Source: Paracamarosporium sp. OC-R06-R3
Taxonomy: Eukaryota; Ascomycota; Dothideomycetes; Pleosporales; Didymosphaeriaceae
Assembly (NCBI GenBank): GCA_019828545.1
Contig: JACVRA010000050.1
Location: 620,001 to 684,000 of the forward strand
Reading direction: 5' to 3'
DNA: 64,000 bases
The notes beneath the pieces are model-generated. The model had not been told where the DNA came from. It saw only the letters and a program-made list of their open reading frames with translations, and ran no database searches. Position 1 is the stretch's first letter. Every line of letters begins with the position of its first letter. Made by a program: the position numbers and the translations under genes. Shown here piece after piece: positions 32,290 through 43,186 of this stretch.

Positions 32290-33447
32290 TCAGATGTCGT
32301 TGTACCCCAGGAATCTCTTCTCCAACCCTTTGTCGGCAACCGCCCACGCCCATGCGCGGCCAGCCTCGCCACACCAGAGTGCGGATGGATCGTCTGCCTT
32401 CTGCAGCATGCCGTCCTTAGCCATGGACTTGATCTCGCCGCCTGTCGTATAAGTTAGGAAATGCTCAAATTGCTGTCCATCCAGCGCTAGAGCGTTTCCA
32501 CTGATTCCGTGACACAAACACGGCTCTTTGGTCAACAGCCCCCTTTCCCAAATGCATTCCCTGCCTTTCGCGATAACACGATCGATACGCTCTTCAAGCT
32601 TGGGAAAATACTTTCTGATCGACACCAAAGAAGCGATAACCCCAGGCGCACCGTGGCAGAACTGGACCAGTCTGTCCCGTCCTGGTGGAAGAGACGATGG
32701 GAAGTTACCGCTTTCATACTGATAACTAAGTAGGGCACCTAATTCAGCCTCGAGTTTTGGAACCCAGGTGGGATCAGTAAGAACGATTTGGGTAATTATG
32801 CCAATGGCTCCGTGAACAGCACCAACATAAGCCTTGCCATGCCACTTCCATGGGCGCGAACTGGCCATAATGTTGTCAATGACTTCGTCCGTGGTATCCT
32901 CGATAAGCTCGGTAATCTCTTTGTTATCGGCGAAGGCTCCACGCACCAGGCGAAGCAGGTACAAATACCCTGCGCGACCATAGAGCCACTCGTTGGACGC
33001 CTCTGGCTCGATGGTTACAGCCGCAAAATCGCAGAGCTCCTTCACGGTATCCGGGTCCTTGGCAGTTACAGCGTACAAGGCAAGCAGGGCCATTATGTCG
33101 TCGCTCACGCCACATTTACTTGGAGAAGGCCCCTTGTACTTCTTAATGTTGGTCTGTGCCTGCTCGATATATGCAGCAGACCACGTGTTCATAGGGTACT
33201 CGTCAAGAAGTAGATCCGGGTAGATGTTGTGGAGCGCATAAAACAAGTAGGCAACCGAGATGGGTCCATAATAGAGGCCGCCGCCAGGAGGTATTTGGTG
33301 AGGAGGATAATCGGTGATCAGGCGATTGAGCGAAGCTAGCAGCTGCTTGTGAGGTTCCCGCCGTGATAGCTCGGCATCGTTGCGAAAGTAGCGTGGTATT
33401 GGCGAGGGCTCCTCTGGCGCTGGCGCGGGCACTGCTTGTTCAGACAT
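32290..33447 (-). CDS. LanC-like protein (lanthionine synthetase C-like)
   Basis: Single exon of 385 residues. The alpha/alpha-toroid of LanC proteins shows as repeated GxxG helix starts (YGRAGYLYLLRL, GAVHGAIGIITQ, FCHGAPGVIASL, CHGISGNAL, CGEAGRAWAW). The zinc site is intact: Cys264-His265, Cys312 and His313. Animal LANCL proteins add glutathione to dehydroamino-acid residues in damaged proteins; bacterial LanC closes lanthionine rings. No precursor peptide or dehydratase is visible nearby, so a eukaryote-type, glutathione-linked role is more likely than lantipeptide synthesis (inference). There is no signal peptide, so it acts in the cytosol or at the inner membrane face. The lack of introns differs from its neighbours. 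Confidence 0.9.
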   Translation of the reverse strand: MSEQAVPAPAPEEPSPIPRYFRNDAELSRREPHKQLLASLNRLITDYPPHQIPPGGGLYYGPISVAYLFYALHNIYPDLLLDEYPMNTWSAAYIEQAQTNIKKYKGPSPSKCGVSDDIMALLALYAVTAKDPDTVKELCDFAAVTIEPEASNEWLYGRAGYLYLLRLVRGAFADNKEITELIEDTTDEVIDNIMASSRPWKWHGKAYVGAVHGAIGIITQIVLTDPTWVPKLEAELGALLSYQYESGNFPSSLPPGRDRLVQFCHGAPGVIASLVSIRKYFPKLEERIDRVIAKGRECIWERGLLTKEPCLCHGISGNALALDGQQFEHFLTYTTGGEIKSMAKDGMLQKADDPSALWCGEAGRAWAWAVADKGLEKRFLGYNDI

Positions 33448-33979
33448 CGTGGTGCTCGTGCGCAGTCGCGATTCCTGGGCGTTGCAAGGTTGGAGGCAGG
33501 AATGTGCGGGACGTGTATTCAGCAGCTCAAGATTCGAAATGACGTCAGCGGGGCAAGTCCTACCCCAGGATACTGGGACACTGGAAAGTGCAGTAGTCTG
33601 TCAAGTTTGGAGATAGAGAAAGGAGAGTGAGTATACACGTGAATATAATGATTCGCAAGGTGTGTAGGTGATGAACAGGCGCCGCGTGCCCAACATTGCC
33701 TGATCTGCAGTTCAGTGGGACCTGTTAACGCCCGGGGCGGGGCACGCACGTGATGATGCCTCGCTTGAAGCCTTTGAATCGTAAAGATTTGATTGTCGTA
33801 AAACGTTTGCATGTGCAGTCCAAATTATAAGCAGATATAGTCATGGCTATGCCTTGCACTCAAGTTGGACAATGTTCAATGTGCCTAATATACTCGCACA
33901 TCCATTCAGTCACGTCTTAATATATTCCAAGAGTTTTTCAATTACACTGTATTTATGCAGAAACTTGTCGTTATTGGTA
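33448..33979. other. Intergenic region, LanC promoter
   Basis: About 530 bases; the LanC-like promoter must lie here. No gene seen. Confidence 0.45.
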
Positions 33980-35148
33980 TTAACTCTTTCTGGAAAGACT
34001 CATGTTTCCCCATACAGTGCCCTCGGGGACGGCGTGCGGTTGAGAAAGCCGGGACATCACGTTCCGGTTCCCCATAGAATTGAAGTTTGTCCAACTCATG
34101 ACATGGCTGTTGGGATCGCGAGTTTCAGGACCGTTGGTGACAACCTCATGAGAGAGTTCGTCCACTTCAGATGATCTCGGTGTCATAAATGGGTCGAGGG
34201 TCTTCTCGCCGGCTGGGAGCTCAGGAATGTTGCCTAGCGCGTCGGAGGCGATTTCATTGGGAGGCACGATCGCAATGCTGTCTAGTTGAGGGATGGAATT
34301 GATGCTTGCGTCATCTTTATCAGCAACAGCATTTCTGACCGTAGCAGCATGAATCGTAGCTGTACCTGGACGACGTTAGTTGGATCATAGAACGAATGCC
34401 ACCACTTTGGTCGGACTTGCCAGTGAGCTGTTCTGACATATCACCTCCTTGATCTGTCGCAAATGTAGATGGAAGTGTCGCCTTTCGTTCTTCTTTTATT
34501 CGTCTTCTCTGGCGAAAGAGAAATAGTATGAAAACAACTGCAACTAACAACGCAACGCCGCCAACGATTCCTCCAGCTATAGCGCCAACATCTTTTCTAC
34601 TGCTTGAGTGATCGTCAACAGGACCTATGTCGGAGTTTGACTGCGAGGTTGGCCTTAAACTTTCCGTAACCGTGACGAGAATGGTGTGACCTGCAGAGAC
34701 CGAAGCGAAAGTCTCCACATGCGCAAGCGGTGCAGTAGTTGACGTAGCTGGGCCCGAAGTGGATGTAACTGCAAGCGCTCCGGATACTGATTCTAGAGAA
34801 AAGCTTAGTGGTAGAGTAAGAAAGTCTTTCTAGTGTGCTGTGCAAACATCCATGGGCATAGCGAGGTTGTACTTGCTACGCCATGGCAAGATGAAACAGA
34901 CGGGGCTGGGTACAAGCACGCCTCCAGTTACGACGAAAACCAGTGTCAGGTCAAGAGTGCCATCTGGAAAAATACATATACGGACCTTTTCCTGGTGTGC
35001 GATCTTGGTCCCCAACACATCCATGCTGACACGCATCCACGAGGCAGCAACCAGTGAATTGAGGTAGTTCGTGACTTGCGGCGCATCTGTACCAACTGCC
35101 CCCGTTGGGGCATTGAGCTACATCACGATTTTCGTAGTGGATATGCAT
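33980..35148 (-). CDS. Single-pass membrane protein with Cys-rich outer N-terminus
   Basis: Four exons (34986-35148, 34873-34905, 34406-34792, 33980-34365) join in phase to 322 residues; introns of 80, 80 and 40 nt make the model tentative. The start carries CPNGGSWYRC, FTGCCLVDACQHGC, a motif I know from the outer part of fungal plasma-membrane proteins. A Ser/Thr-rich, likely O-glycosylated stalk follows. The single helix is GAIAGGIVGGVALLVAVVF, then RQRRRIKEERK as a stop-transfer, and a 150-residue cytoplasmic tail. There is no signal peptide, so the N-terminus would be inserted outward by the helix itself. A wall-stress-sensor-like role is possible but unproven. Confidence 0.62.
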
Positions 35149-36328
35149 TGATTAAAGCTGTTCTAGTGTTGGCACTGGGCGGAGGAAGTCGTGAAAGAGC
35201 TGAAGTCTATCGCAAGGGAAGGTCAGACATGTTGGAGGGCAAACAAGCTTGGTTTGCAATTGTGTCATGGGGCTGGTTTGTGGCATGGAAACGGTGCCAC
35301 CTTGCGCCTTGCATGCCACAGGGTGGACGGACCGGAAAAGCGCAGGGTCACATGGCCGAAAATATGGATCTCGATCACAGCGATGACGGACGATTGACTC
35401 AAATAGTATAGGTACCACACGATAAGCTCGGCGTGTGCTTGTTGCAATTTGTGAGAAACTAAGTAGTATGTGGTGGTGGAACGCGATCGGAGAAGGGTCC
35501 TTTGCTTACCTAAGCCACAAACCCCTACGGTAGCAACACGCGTCCCGCGCGTTTCGCGTTTCGAGTTTCGAGCTTTGAACATGTTCAGCTTTCTTGATCC
35601 TGGGTCGGACTCATACAAAGGATGGCAAATCTTAATAGCCGACAGACATTGGGTGTCCGATGTGCAACGCGCTGATCACGAGCACCTAAGCTTCTGTTAA
35701 AGACAAAAAATGATTTGATAATAGATTTTTGACAAATCTAATATATATCAATAGTTTCGAGGTAGCAAATTACCTGACCTGCGACATACATGCCGGGTTG
35801 CCTTCGTAGAACATCGAAGATGTTCTAATTTTCATGCCTCTGTGCTACCGTCTACACGCAAGGTTTTTGGCACTCACTGGCCCCATTCAATTATCTGGGG
35901 GAATTATAGGTCTGCCCTCTAAAATTCTTCGCCTGTCAGAATCTAAGACTGTCGTCGGCATCTCTCTAGCCTTCAAACCTCATTTTATCTGGAAAAGGTG
36001 CTACTCAAATTTACTACGTTGCCGATTCAGCGGCTGATCTAGACAATAGTATCTCTCGCTGCTGGTGACCTTGAGACGGCGTGTTCTTGGACTGGACTTG
36101 ACTTGTTCGCCTAGACCTATCGATTTTGGTAATGTGAATGATCCTTAACCAACGTACCCCTACTCCCCACTTACGTTACATGTATACACTGCACTGGATT
36201 GTGTGCGATAAACATTATCAATTCGATTACAATTACGGCTTAGAAGAGTAGCACTGAACGTGAGGGGTAAATCATTACAAGAAAGAGATCGCTGTCCTCG
36301 ACTGCTGAAAACGCAACCACTGGTCACG
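35149..36328. other. 1.2-kb intergenic, AT-rich in its right half
   Basis: No gene. Sequence from about 35700 to 36250 is AT-rich with short A and T runs (35703-35750). Open frames are short and featureless. Confidence 0.5.
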
Positions 36329-37823
36329 TTAGTTCCCCTTGATCAACACTTGCTTCTCCTTCTTCAGGTCCTCCACAACATCGATCGGAATCTTCAAAAC
36401 CGCAGCAACGATATCTGCTGGAGTAAGCGCCAGCCACTGCGTTAGTGGGATATCCGCTACACGGTCACTCTTGTACAGCTCGATCCAGGTCAAATTCTTC
36501 GTTGCCGAGGTGTTCTCGATATAGTGCCCTGCGACTGTCAGCCTCTCATGGTCACAAAGGAAGGCTTGGTCCAGCCCTTACCACTGTTGTCAGGGAAGAC
36601 AGCCGTATCTCCAGCGGAAAAGTCGAATGTACGAGAGTTACTCGCGCCGATAAAGACGGTCGCACGACCCTCACCCTCGTGAAAGTACAACCATTCTTCA
36701 GCCTAAGATGCGTGAGAAAAAATGCGTGCTTCATCATACCTAAGTCGGCTTACCGTCGGATGCCAGTGTAATTCACGGAGGCCTTTCGGCTCAAGAGTAA
36801 CAAAGGTCGCAGCGATCGTTTTCGAAATAGGGAATTTAGTGGAATCAATCTTGTAAAAGACGCCACCACCTCCAGGAACAGGCTCAGGATCGTGCTGGAA
36901 GGTGTGATACACATAAGAGCTGTTGCCTGTAAGCTCACCGTTGCCTCCTGTTACGTTTCGTGTGCTAGCGGTGCCGTTCTGAATATAAGGATTTTTCTCG
37001 GGGACTTTATCGAAGACCGATTCTGGGACACCGAAATTCTTCGCGAGTATTGACTTCGGGGTCTTCGCAACCCAGTCGTCGAGATTAAAGGTAGTCCTAA
37101 CTAAGATGTTAGATCCTATGTCCATTCACGCCGTTCCAAGTCACGGGCTCAAACCCCAACTTACCCCACTTTGTCGAAATCGCCATCGTCGAAGGCTAGC
37201 AAATACTCGTTCTCATCATCAAGGCCTTGCACAGTATGCGCCTGGCCTTTAGGAAAGTACCAGATGTCACCATATCCAAGCTCGTCAACCTGGTACTTGC
37301 CATTCTCATCCACTGCAGAGACGAGGACACGACCAGTGTAAACAATGCCCCATTCGGCCTCGTTTGATCAGCAACATTATATGCATATGTGGACCAAGAG
37401 GACTCACTACTCGATGCCAGTGCAGCTCGCGGATTGCACCCTTTTTCAGATGCTGCTGCGCTGCCGCAATGTCATGACTCTGGGGCAAGTCCTGTATGAC
37501 CTGTTCCCGCACCCAACCGCCCGGAAATATCTTGGTCTTCGAGTCAGAGAAGCGCCACTTCAGATTGGGCACGGTGCCCGAATCTGTGCTTTGCTCTCCA
37601 AGATTTGAAGGATTTTCTATATCAATTTGATGGTTCGTTCCGCCTGTACCGATTAGTCAAAGGGATACTTAAATTTATCTTTGGACGTACCTAGAATGGG
37701 TGCACCTTTGCCTTTCCCGTCAATTGGCTGGCCATTCTGAAACTGTGAATCATCCTGCTTAATGACAGCACCGAAGGCCAAAGAGGTTGAAAGAAGAACA
37801 GCGCCAACAGCTTGAAACTTCAT
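36329..37823 (-). CDS. Secreted bicupin oxalate decarboxylase
   Basis: Six exons (37691-37823, 37408-37643, 37165-37358, 36754-37096, 36582-36702, 36329-36528) join in phase to 408 residues. A signal peptide (MKFQAVGAVLLSTSLAFGA) leads. Two cupin domains each show the metal motif: RELHWHRVVAEWGIVYTG near 117 and RELHWHPTAEEWLYFHEG near 297; both motifs are cut by an intron at the same point, after HWHxxV/T, as expected for an ancient internal duplication. Each holds Mn through three His and one Glu. The enzyme splits oxalate to formate and CO2. The lid loop cannot be read with certainty, so oxalate oxidase activity is an alternative. The first acceptor after 37164 is skipped because it would give a stop. 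Confidence 0.92.
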
Positions 37824-37900
37824 AGTGGAGGAGCGGGAGAGGGGAGGGCTGCAGGTAAAGAAAGCAAGGTACCTCAAGCCCACACCCCAGGAAAACACAA

Positions 37901-37908
37901 TATATATT
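37901..37908 (-). promoter_or_regulatory. TATA-like box of oxalate decarboxylase gene
   Basis: TATATAT run on the minus strand about 80 bases before the ATG at 37823. Confidence 0.45.
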
Positions 37909-39401
37909 CGTATGCAGGAGATTGCATCATCGACGTGGTTGAATCGCGCCGGCACGAAAACGATACAATCAAGATCCCGGATATTGCATGCCTAGGTTTG
38001 GTAATTGCAACTACGCGATCTGCTTGCCGAAATTTGTGCATCTGCTGCCTGCGACATTAAGCCACTAACTTACACGTTATTGGTTTTCTTTACCCCTTTT
38101 GCTCTCTGCGCTCCAGAGTTGAGATATCGTAGTCGGCGAACACGCGTTCGTAATCATCGCCAAGCATGTCGTGATTATCATCCTTGGCCTTTCGTGCTTA
38201 CCAGTGCAGATCTTCCCTGGAATTGGTAGCATGCTGCTAAGTTAGCCTGAGCCCACCCAGATCTGCACTTTCTTTTAAGCTTAAACCTAGGGGACGATGC
38301 ATGCGGAGAACGTGCTAACGCTTTCAGGGCCGATTTCACCATTCCAACGCACGATTGTACACTCGCTGTAGAGAATGGCTAGCCACGATTTGGGAATTTT
38401 CTACGAACGTCCCAATTTCCCGGATTTGTCCCTTGGGCTACGCTACGTCTTTGCAGCAGAAATCATTGTCTGGTGGAGATGTAGAGAATTTATGTAGAAC
38501 GAAGGAGATTCAATTTCTTTGTCGTGTTTTTGACAATTCGACTCGATGCGTCCCGGAGGCTATGGCTTTCAGTATGCTATACCCGCGCCAGCATGCGTCT
38601 CCAAAACCTCCAAGTCAAAGGGGAATGGATCCACTGGAAGCACGCGATTTGGCTCTCCAAGCTCTTTCAAGTCGCGTCTTCATCAAAAGACGGCCCGCCG
38701 ATCATCTATTGCTTGCAGCGATTAAGCCACGAGGTCAGGCTGAGGAAATGTCGACCAGGTTACAAGTAGGTATGATCTTCCTGGTGAAGCTTACCTGCTG
38801 TCTGTGACGACTTTGCAGCCACTCACCGAATCACAACTGAACCCATCCTCATGGGTTTAACCAATGGTAGGGCCTTATGGCAATGCAAATTTGATAATTG
38901 CAATGCCATGCTGAAGCGGCCGGGATATCTGTCGATCTTACTTAGTGGCTAGGCACAAACTTTGTAGCATGTAGTTCCCCTGCTTTTTTAGCCTTTTTGG
39001 GGGGATTATCCAAATAGGGCATACCATGGCCACAATCGCCCTATCGTATTCATCACATGGAATCAGGTTCCTTGCCGTAACGGCCCTAGACTACATGCAG
39101 AGTCATGCACTCTGACGATCATGATGGGAAATGGTATATCTTCTTGGCACACATTGCCGTCTTTGGGTTTGAACTTAGATCAATTTGGAAGTGTTTTCAG
39201 GTTTCTGGTCGGCGATTCTCTCGATCGGTGTCCATCATGCTGATCGTCTATTCGACGAAGGAGAAAACTCGACACTGAACGTCAAGAAATGGCTTGATAG
39301 CACCATCCAGGCTAGCGAAATGAGAGATGACGATGCTCAAGAGTTGGAGAGACGGCATTTGGAAGTGTGGAATACGCATCGTGGGGGTGAGTGCTCTGCG
39401 G

Positions 39402-39409
39402 TATAAATA
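39402..39409 (+). promoter_or_regulatory. TATA box of SBP56-like gene
   Basis: TATAAATA, 93-100 bases before the ATG at 39502. Confidence 0.5.
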
Positions 39410-39501
39410 TTGAGATGAAGACACGTCAAAAAACAGCATCAAGCACGAAACTTGCTCAAATCCCCTTAGATCTGCTCAGATCTGCCGCTTGTTGTTACGA
39501 T

Positions 39502-41023
39502 ATGTTCTCAAACACCCTCCTGATCGCGGCACTGGCCACTTCGGCCGGGGCTCTTTCACTGCCTCCACTCATTCCCGCCATTCCTGGTGTCACGGAGCCT
39601 CTTGCTACAAATGCTCCGCCCCTTCCTATCCTTCAAGTTCCTACCCCTCCTCTCGACAGTCCTCCTTTCACGAGCAATCAGCAGATCAAGCCCAAGAAAA
39701 TTGGCTACTTCTGGACTGGTGCAGGTGACAACAACCACAAGGATTTCCTAGCAACTTACTCTCTTGACGACGACACGTTCGGTACCCTTCTTTGGATCAC
39801 CGACGTGCCTTCGAGTGGCAACAGCCCGCATCACCTGGGGCCTTCGCTTGATGGGAAGACACTGATAGGGGGTGGTCTGCTGTCTTTGCTCAAGACCCAG
39901 GTGGGTTGCCTAATCTTTTTTGGCAAACATTGCTCAATAGTCTAATACATCGTAGGACACTGCTTACTACTTTGATGTTACGAATCCTTATCAGCCAAAG
40001 TTTAAAAAGAGCAATCGAGCTTTGCTCTCTTCCATCACAGATGAGATTCGCGCTAAACCCGATGGAGGATTCTTCATCACCTACATGGGCTGTAAGCTAC
40101 CTCGGTTCAAAGAGCGTGTGCCATGACTAACGAACTGTCCAGCTGCTGTTGGTACCTCCCCAGGCCGTCTCGTCGAGACTGATGCAAACTTCAACATCAT
40201 TCACGAATGGCCTGAAGATGTTAGCTCTACACTCAATATTCTCGGCGAGCAATTCTCTCCTCATGGACTGAGCATCGACTTCAACAAGAACATCATTCTC
40301 ACCAGCGACTTTGTTGTCCCAGTCACAATTCTCAAGCCCACCTCTGCCCTTGGTATCCAGAAGGCCAGCACCTTGAGACTCTGGGAACTGTCAACTCGCA
40401 AGATCATTTCTACAATCACTATCCCGGACGGTAAAGGTATCCAGGACGTAAAATTCATTCCAGGTAACTCCGAATCCGCCGCAATCGCTACTGCTGTCGG
40501 ACCCGGCCAAGTCTGGATCATCTATCCGTTCCGCAAAGATTCCAACGGCAACCAGGGTGTCGCTGAGCTCCTCTTCGACCTTGGCCCCAAGGCACGTGAC
40601 AACCTCGCCATCTACTCCGACATCTCAGACGACGGCAAACTCGCCTACTTCACGCTTACCCTTGGAAACCACATTGCCGCTCTCGACATCTCGGATCTTA
40701 ACAACGTTAAGCGTCTTGACGACCCAGATGAGGACCAGGGCATCATCGGTCCACACTACGTCAAGATCTCGCCCGACAAGAAGAACCTGCTCGTGACAGA
40801 CTACTTCGTTCAGACCGGCCAAATCGGTGTGGTCAACACGCCGGCTGACTACAAGGCGCAGTGGATTGACATTCGCTCTGATGGCAGCTTGAACTTCAAC
40901 AGGTCGATTGACTTTGAGAAGGTGTTCAGCCAGTCTGGTAATGGCGGTAACAGGGGTGGAGCGAGACCTCATTCTGCCGTGATATTCGACCTGTCAGATC
41001 CTTCTTCTCCTAAGTACTACTAA
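39502..41023 (+). CDS. Secreted selenium-binding-protein / methanethiol-oxidase-like beta-propeller
   Basis: Three exons (39502-39900, 39956-40091, 40143-41023) encode 471 residues. A signal peptide (MFSNTLLIAALATSAGALS) and a Pro-rich linker come before the propeller. Features shared with SBP56/SELENBP1 are NSPHHLGPSLDGKTLIGGG, GEQFSPHGLSIDF, LRLWELSTRKI, SDDGKLAYFT, GPHYVKISPDKKNLLVTDYF and a C-terminal ARPHSAVIFDL, with regularly spaced His residues that bind metal in the family. Known members oxidise methanethiol to formaldehyde, H2S and H2O2. The usual intracellular family lacks a signal peptide, so secretion is notable. A general lactonase-type propeller is the alternative. A decayed copy lies directly downstream. 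Confidence 0.78.
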
Positions 41024-41204
41024 GACAAGAGAATGGCAAACGAGTTGGTGGTACTGCTTGTGCTATGCTTATCCATTTCAAGGCTTCATGCAGTTTACAT
41101 TTTATTGGCTCCAACGGCTCGAGGGGAGTAGATTGGTATATTTTAGGAAGGAGGCAATCACATAATACTTTTTTTCTTATGTGTCTTGTTTGTAGATTCG
41201 TGAC

Positions 41205-42757
41205 TTCGCTACTTCTAGACTAATGCAGGTGACGACAACCATAAGGATTTCTTGAAGATACCCCTTCTGTGGGTCACCGGCGTCATCGGCTGGAAGCTAT
41301 ACATATGTGTTCTATCTACAAATGTAAGATCCAGTCACTACTTTAGCACATATGCCTGGCGAAGATGGATATATTTCCGGGATACGGTCCGCACTTTGTT
41401 CCAATAATTGCCTGTATCGCGCCAGCTGACCCGACCCCTTGTGAACGATGAAGATCTTTTCGAAAACACATTCCGGCCTCGAATGATGGCTGATCAAATG
41501 ATTCTATGGCACTGGCGAGACTGGATTTCGTGGGAAACGGCAGTAAAGTACGTTATCATACTTGAGTGTTCAAACGTAGGTTCTTCTTTGGATCGAGCAC
41601 ACACAAGTAGGAGAACCGGACTTTGAGGACGTTGATCGACAACATGTGCACAAGTCGTTAGCAAAGGACAATGCACGAGAATATCAAGGGACCTACGCTT
41701 CAGTCACCACAGTTGTTCTTCGTCCTCTTAGCATCGCATGCACAACGCATACGAAGTTCCCACTTTGAACCGCGCGGAGGTAAGACTAATTCTCAAAGTT
41801 GATTTTTTATACAGGTTTACTCCTGTCGGAAAAGGAAGAGCAGAGCTCTTAAGGCTTCGGCTTCTTGCCTCCACCCTCACCCTCTGTGGGAGGATCCTTC
41901 CTCTTGTTGTCGGCCATGAACTCGAGGTATACCAGGCCGGTGGTCGACATGTCGGCGTCGGGTACTCTCGCCCAGAGGACCAGAATGGCTTGTGGGACCA
42001 CCCTTAGGGTCACCAGCAGAACCACCGTCTCCTGCGAGACCCGGGTTCTTCTCACAAGCTCCCTGTTTTCGCGAAAGAGGTGTGCAGGCTACAAAGCAGC
42101 TGGATAAACTACTCTGGCTAGAATTATACAAGTAGAGTAGTGTATACAATGTAGGAGAATTGCACAAAGGCAACGACGGCTATCTACTCAGACTGAGTTG
42201 AGAGGACAACACTTGAGAGCGGGCCGTGAGGCGGGCATTCCCATTATTTATCAGTATGCTGACTGCATAAAAATTAAGCAAAATACCAAAACAAAACATC
42301 TCGCCTAGGAAAACGGACACACTTATCACTATTATAGAGTGCAATTCAAGCGTAATTGAGGTCGCGTTTCGTTAGTGATGACGAACTGGTTTTTTTTACC
42401 ACATTCCGAGTTCTTGATAATCTCAGGAACAATACCAATAATAGCACAACACGTAGGTTATATTATAAGTAGTGAAGTCATTCTTAACCGATCCATGGTG
42501 CTGCCTGGAAACAGCAAGAGCTGGCTAACGCAGAATGCAAACGATGTTACTTTTTGATTTTTTGATGGGTGTGATCTTATGCATGTATTTCCATCATGGG
42601 CTATATGTAGAATTCTTGAGGATTGGGCTATCGATTCCCCACCATTATCGAATATTAAGCAAGTATCTAGTTACTTCGGTGCAAGGGAGCGAGAAATGAG
42701 TTAGTGGTGTTGCTCACGCCAAGCTTATCTATCTCAAAACTCGATCTAGTTTACGTG
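41205..42757 (+). pseudogene. Decayed tandem copy of the SBP56-like gene
   Basis: Two stretches match the gene just upstream in the same order and nearly the same distance apart. 41205-41251 matches 39701-39747 (41 of 47 bases by hand count), and 41261-41284 resumes the match to 39785-39808 after a loss of 27 bases. 42690-42757 matches the 3' untranslated part near 41031-41098 (47 of 68, ungapped). Three G-to-A changes and one C-to-T change among the six differences of the first block, several in TG/CA context, resemble repeat-induced point mutation. The middle is no longer recognisable by eye and may have taken up other sequence. No open frame survives. Confidence 0.6.
41849..42055 (-). other. 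Possible short coding remnant, unknown
   Basis: Minus-strand frame ending ADMSTTGLVYLEFMADNKRK then a Gly/Lys-rich hydrophilic tail and a stop. The composition (GC-rich, codon-like) stands out from the AT-rich surroundings, and an adjacent Gly-rich frame continues it to about 42110. I do not recognise it and cannot find a start exon; it may be the 3' end of a broken gene inserted in the decayed copy. Confidence 0.25.
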
Positions 42758-43186
42758 CATACTTTTGAGCCCTGCTCTACGACAATGCTTTTCGGAGATG
42801 GACGAGATGTTCCTTTCTATCCCCTTTGATGTGGCATAGAAGAATAGTTGTGAGTTCAACAGCTACTAGGATTGGGAATCGGTATCCGGACGACGTTTAG
42901 GATGGGGAGATCTGATGAGATGGCATACAGTTCTTTCTCGCCAGCTTTCCCTTTGGATATTCATTCATGATGTTTTACATAGTGTTGCCTTTGCCTCGCT
43001 TTGTTCTCTTTGTTCAACCAGTCTCCAAATCGAATTACATTGTCAACATAAATTGCCATATATAGCATACTGTAATATATAAACGTCGACATGGAAATTG
43101 TAGTGCACCAAACAATTGTGGTCGCAAGGTGATCTATCGATCTAGGCAAACCTTCAATCGAATTAATTGGACTTATACTCGATATC

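Larger units (their letters stand above)
37824..39501. other. 1.7-kb intergenic region between two secreted-protein genes
   Basis: Divergent promoter area of the decarboxylase (left) and the SBP56-like gene (right). Open frames at 38355-38807 and 39185-39406 have no start context, no domain and no splice partners that I could find. No other feature seen. Confidence 0.5.
41024..43186. other. 2.2-kb gene-poor, partly AT-rich stretch
   Basis: Apart from the decayed copy and the remnant listed separately, I see no gene. 42240-42480 and 42970-43140 are strongly AT-rich. Confidence 0.5.

Noticed and set aside
32290..33447. Lantipeptide biosynthesis locus
   Set aside because: No dehydratase, precursor peptide or dedicated transporter near the LanC-like gene.
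38355..38807. 150-residue frame in the intergenic region
   Set aside because: No domain, odd composition, no start context and no splice partners.
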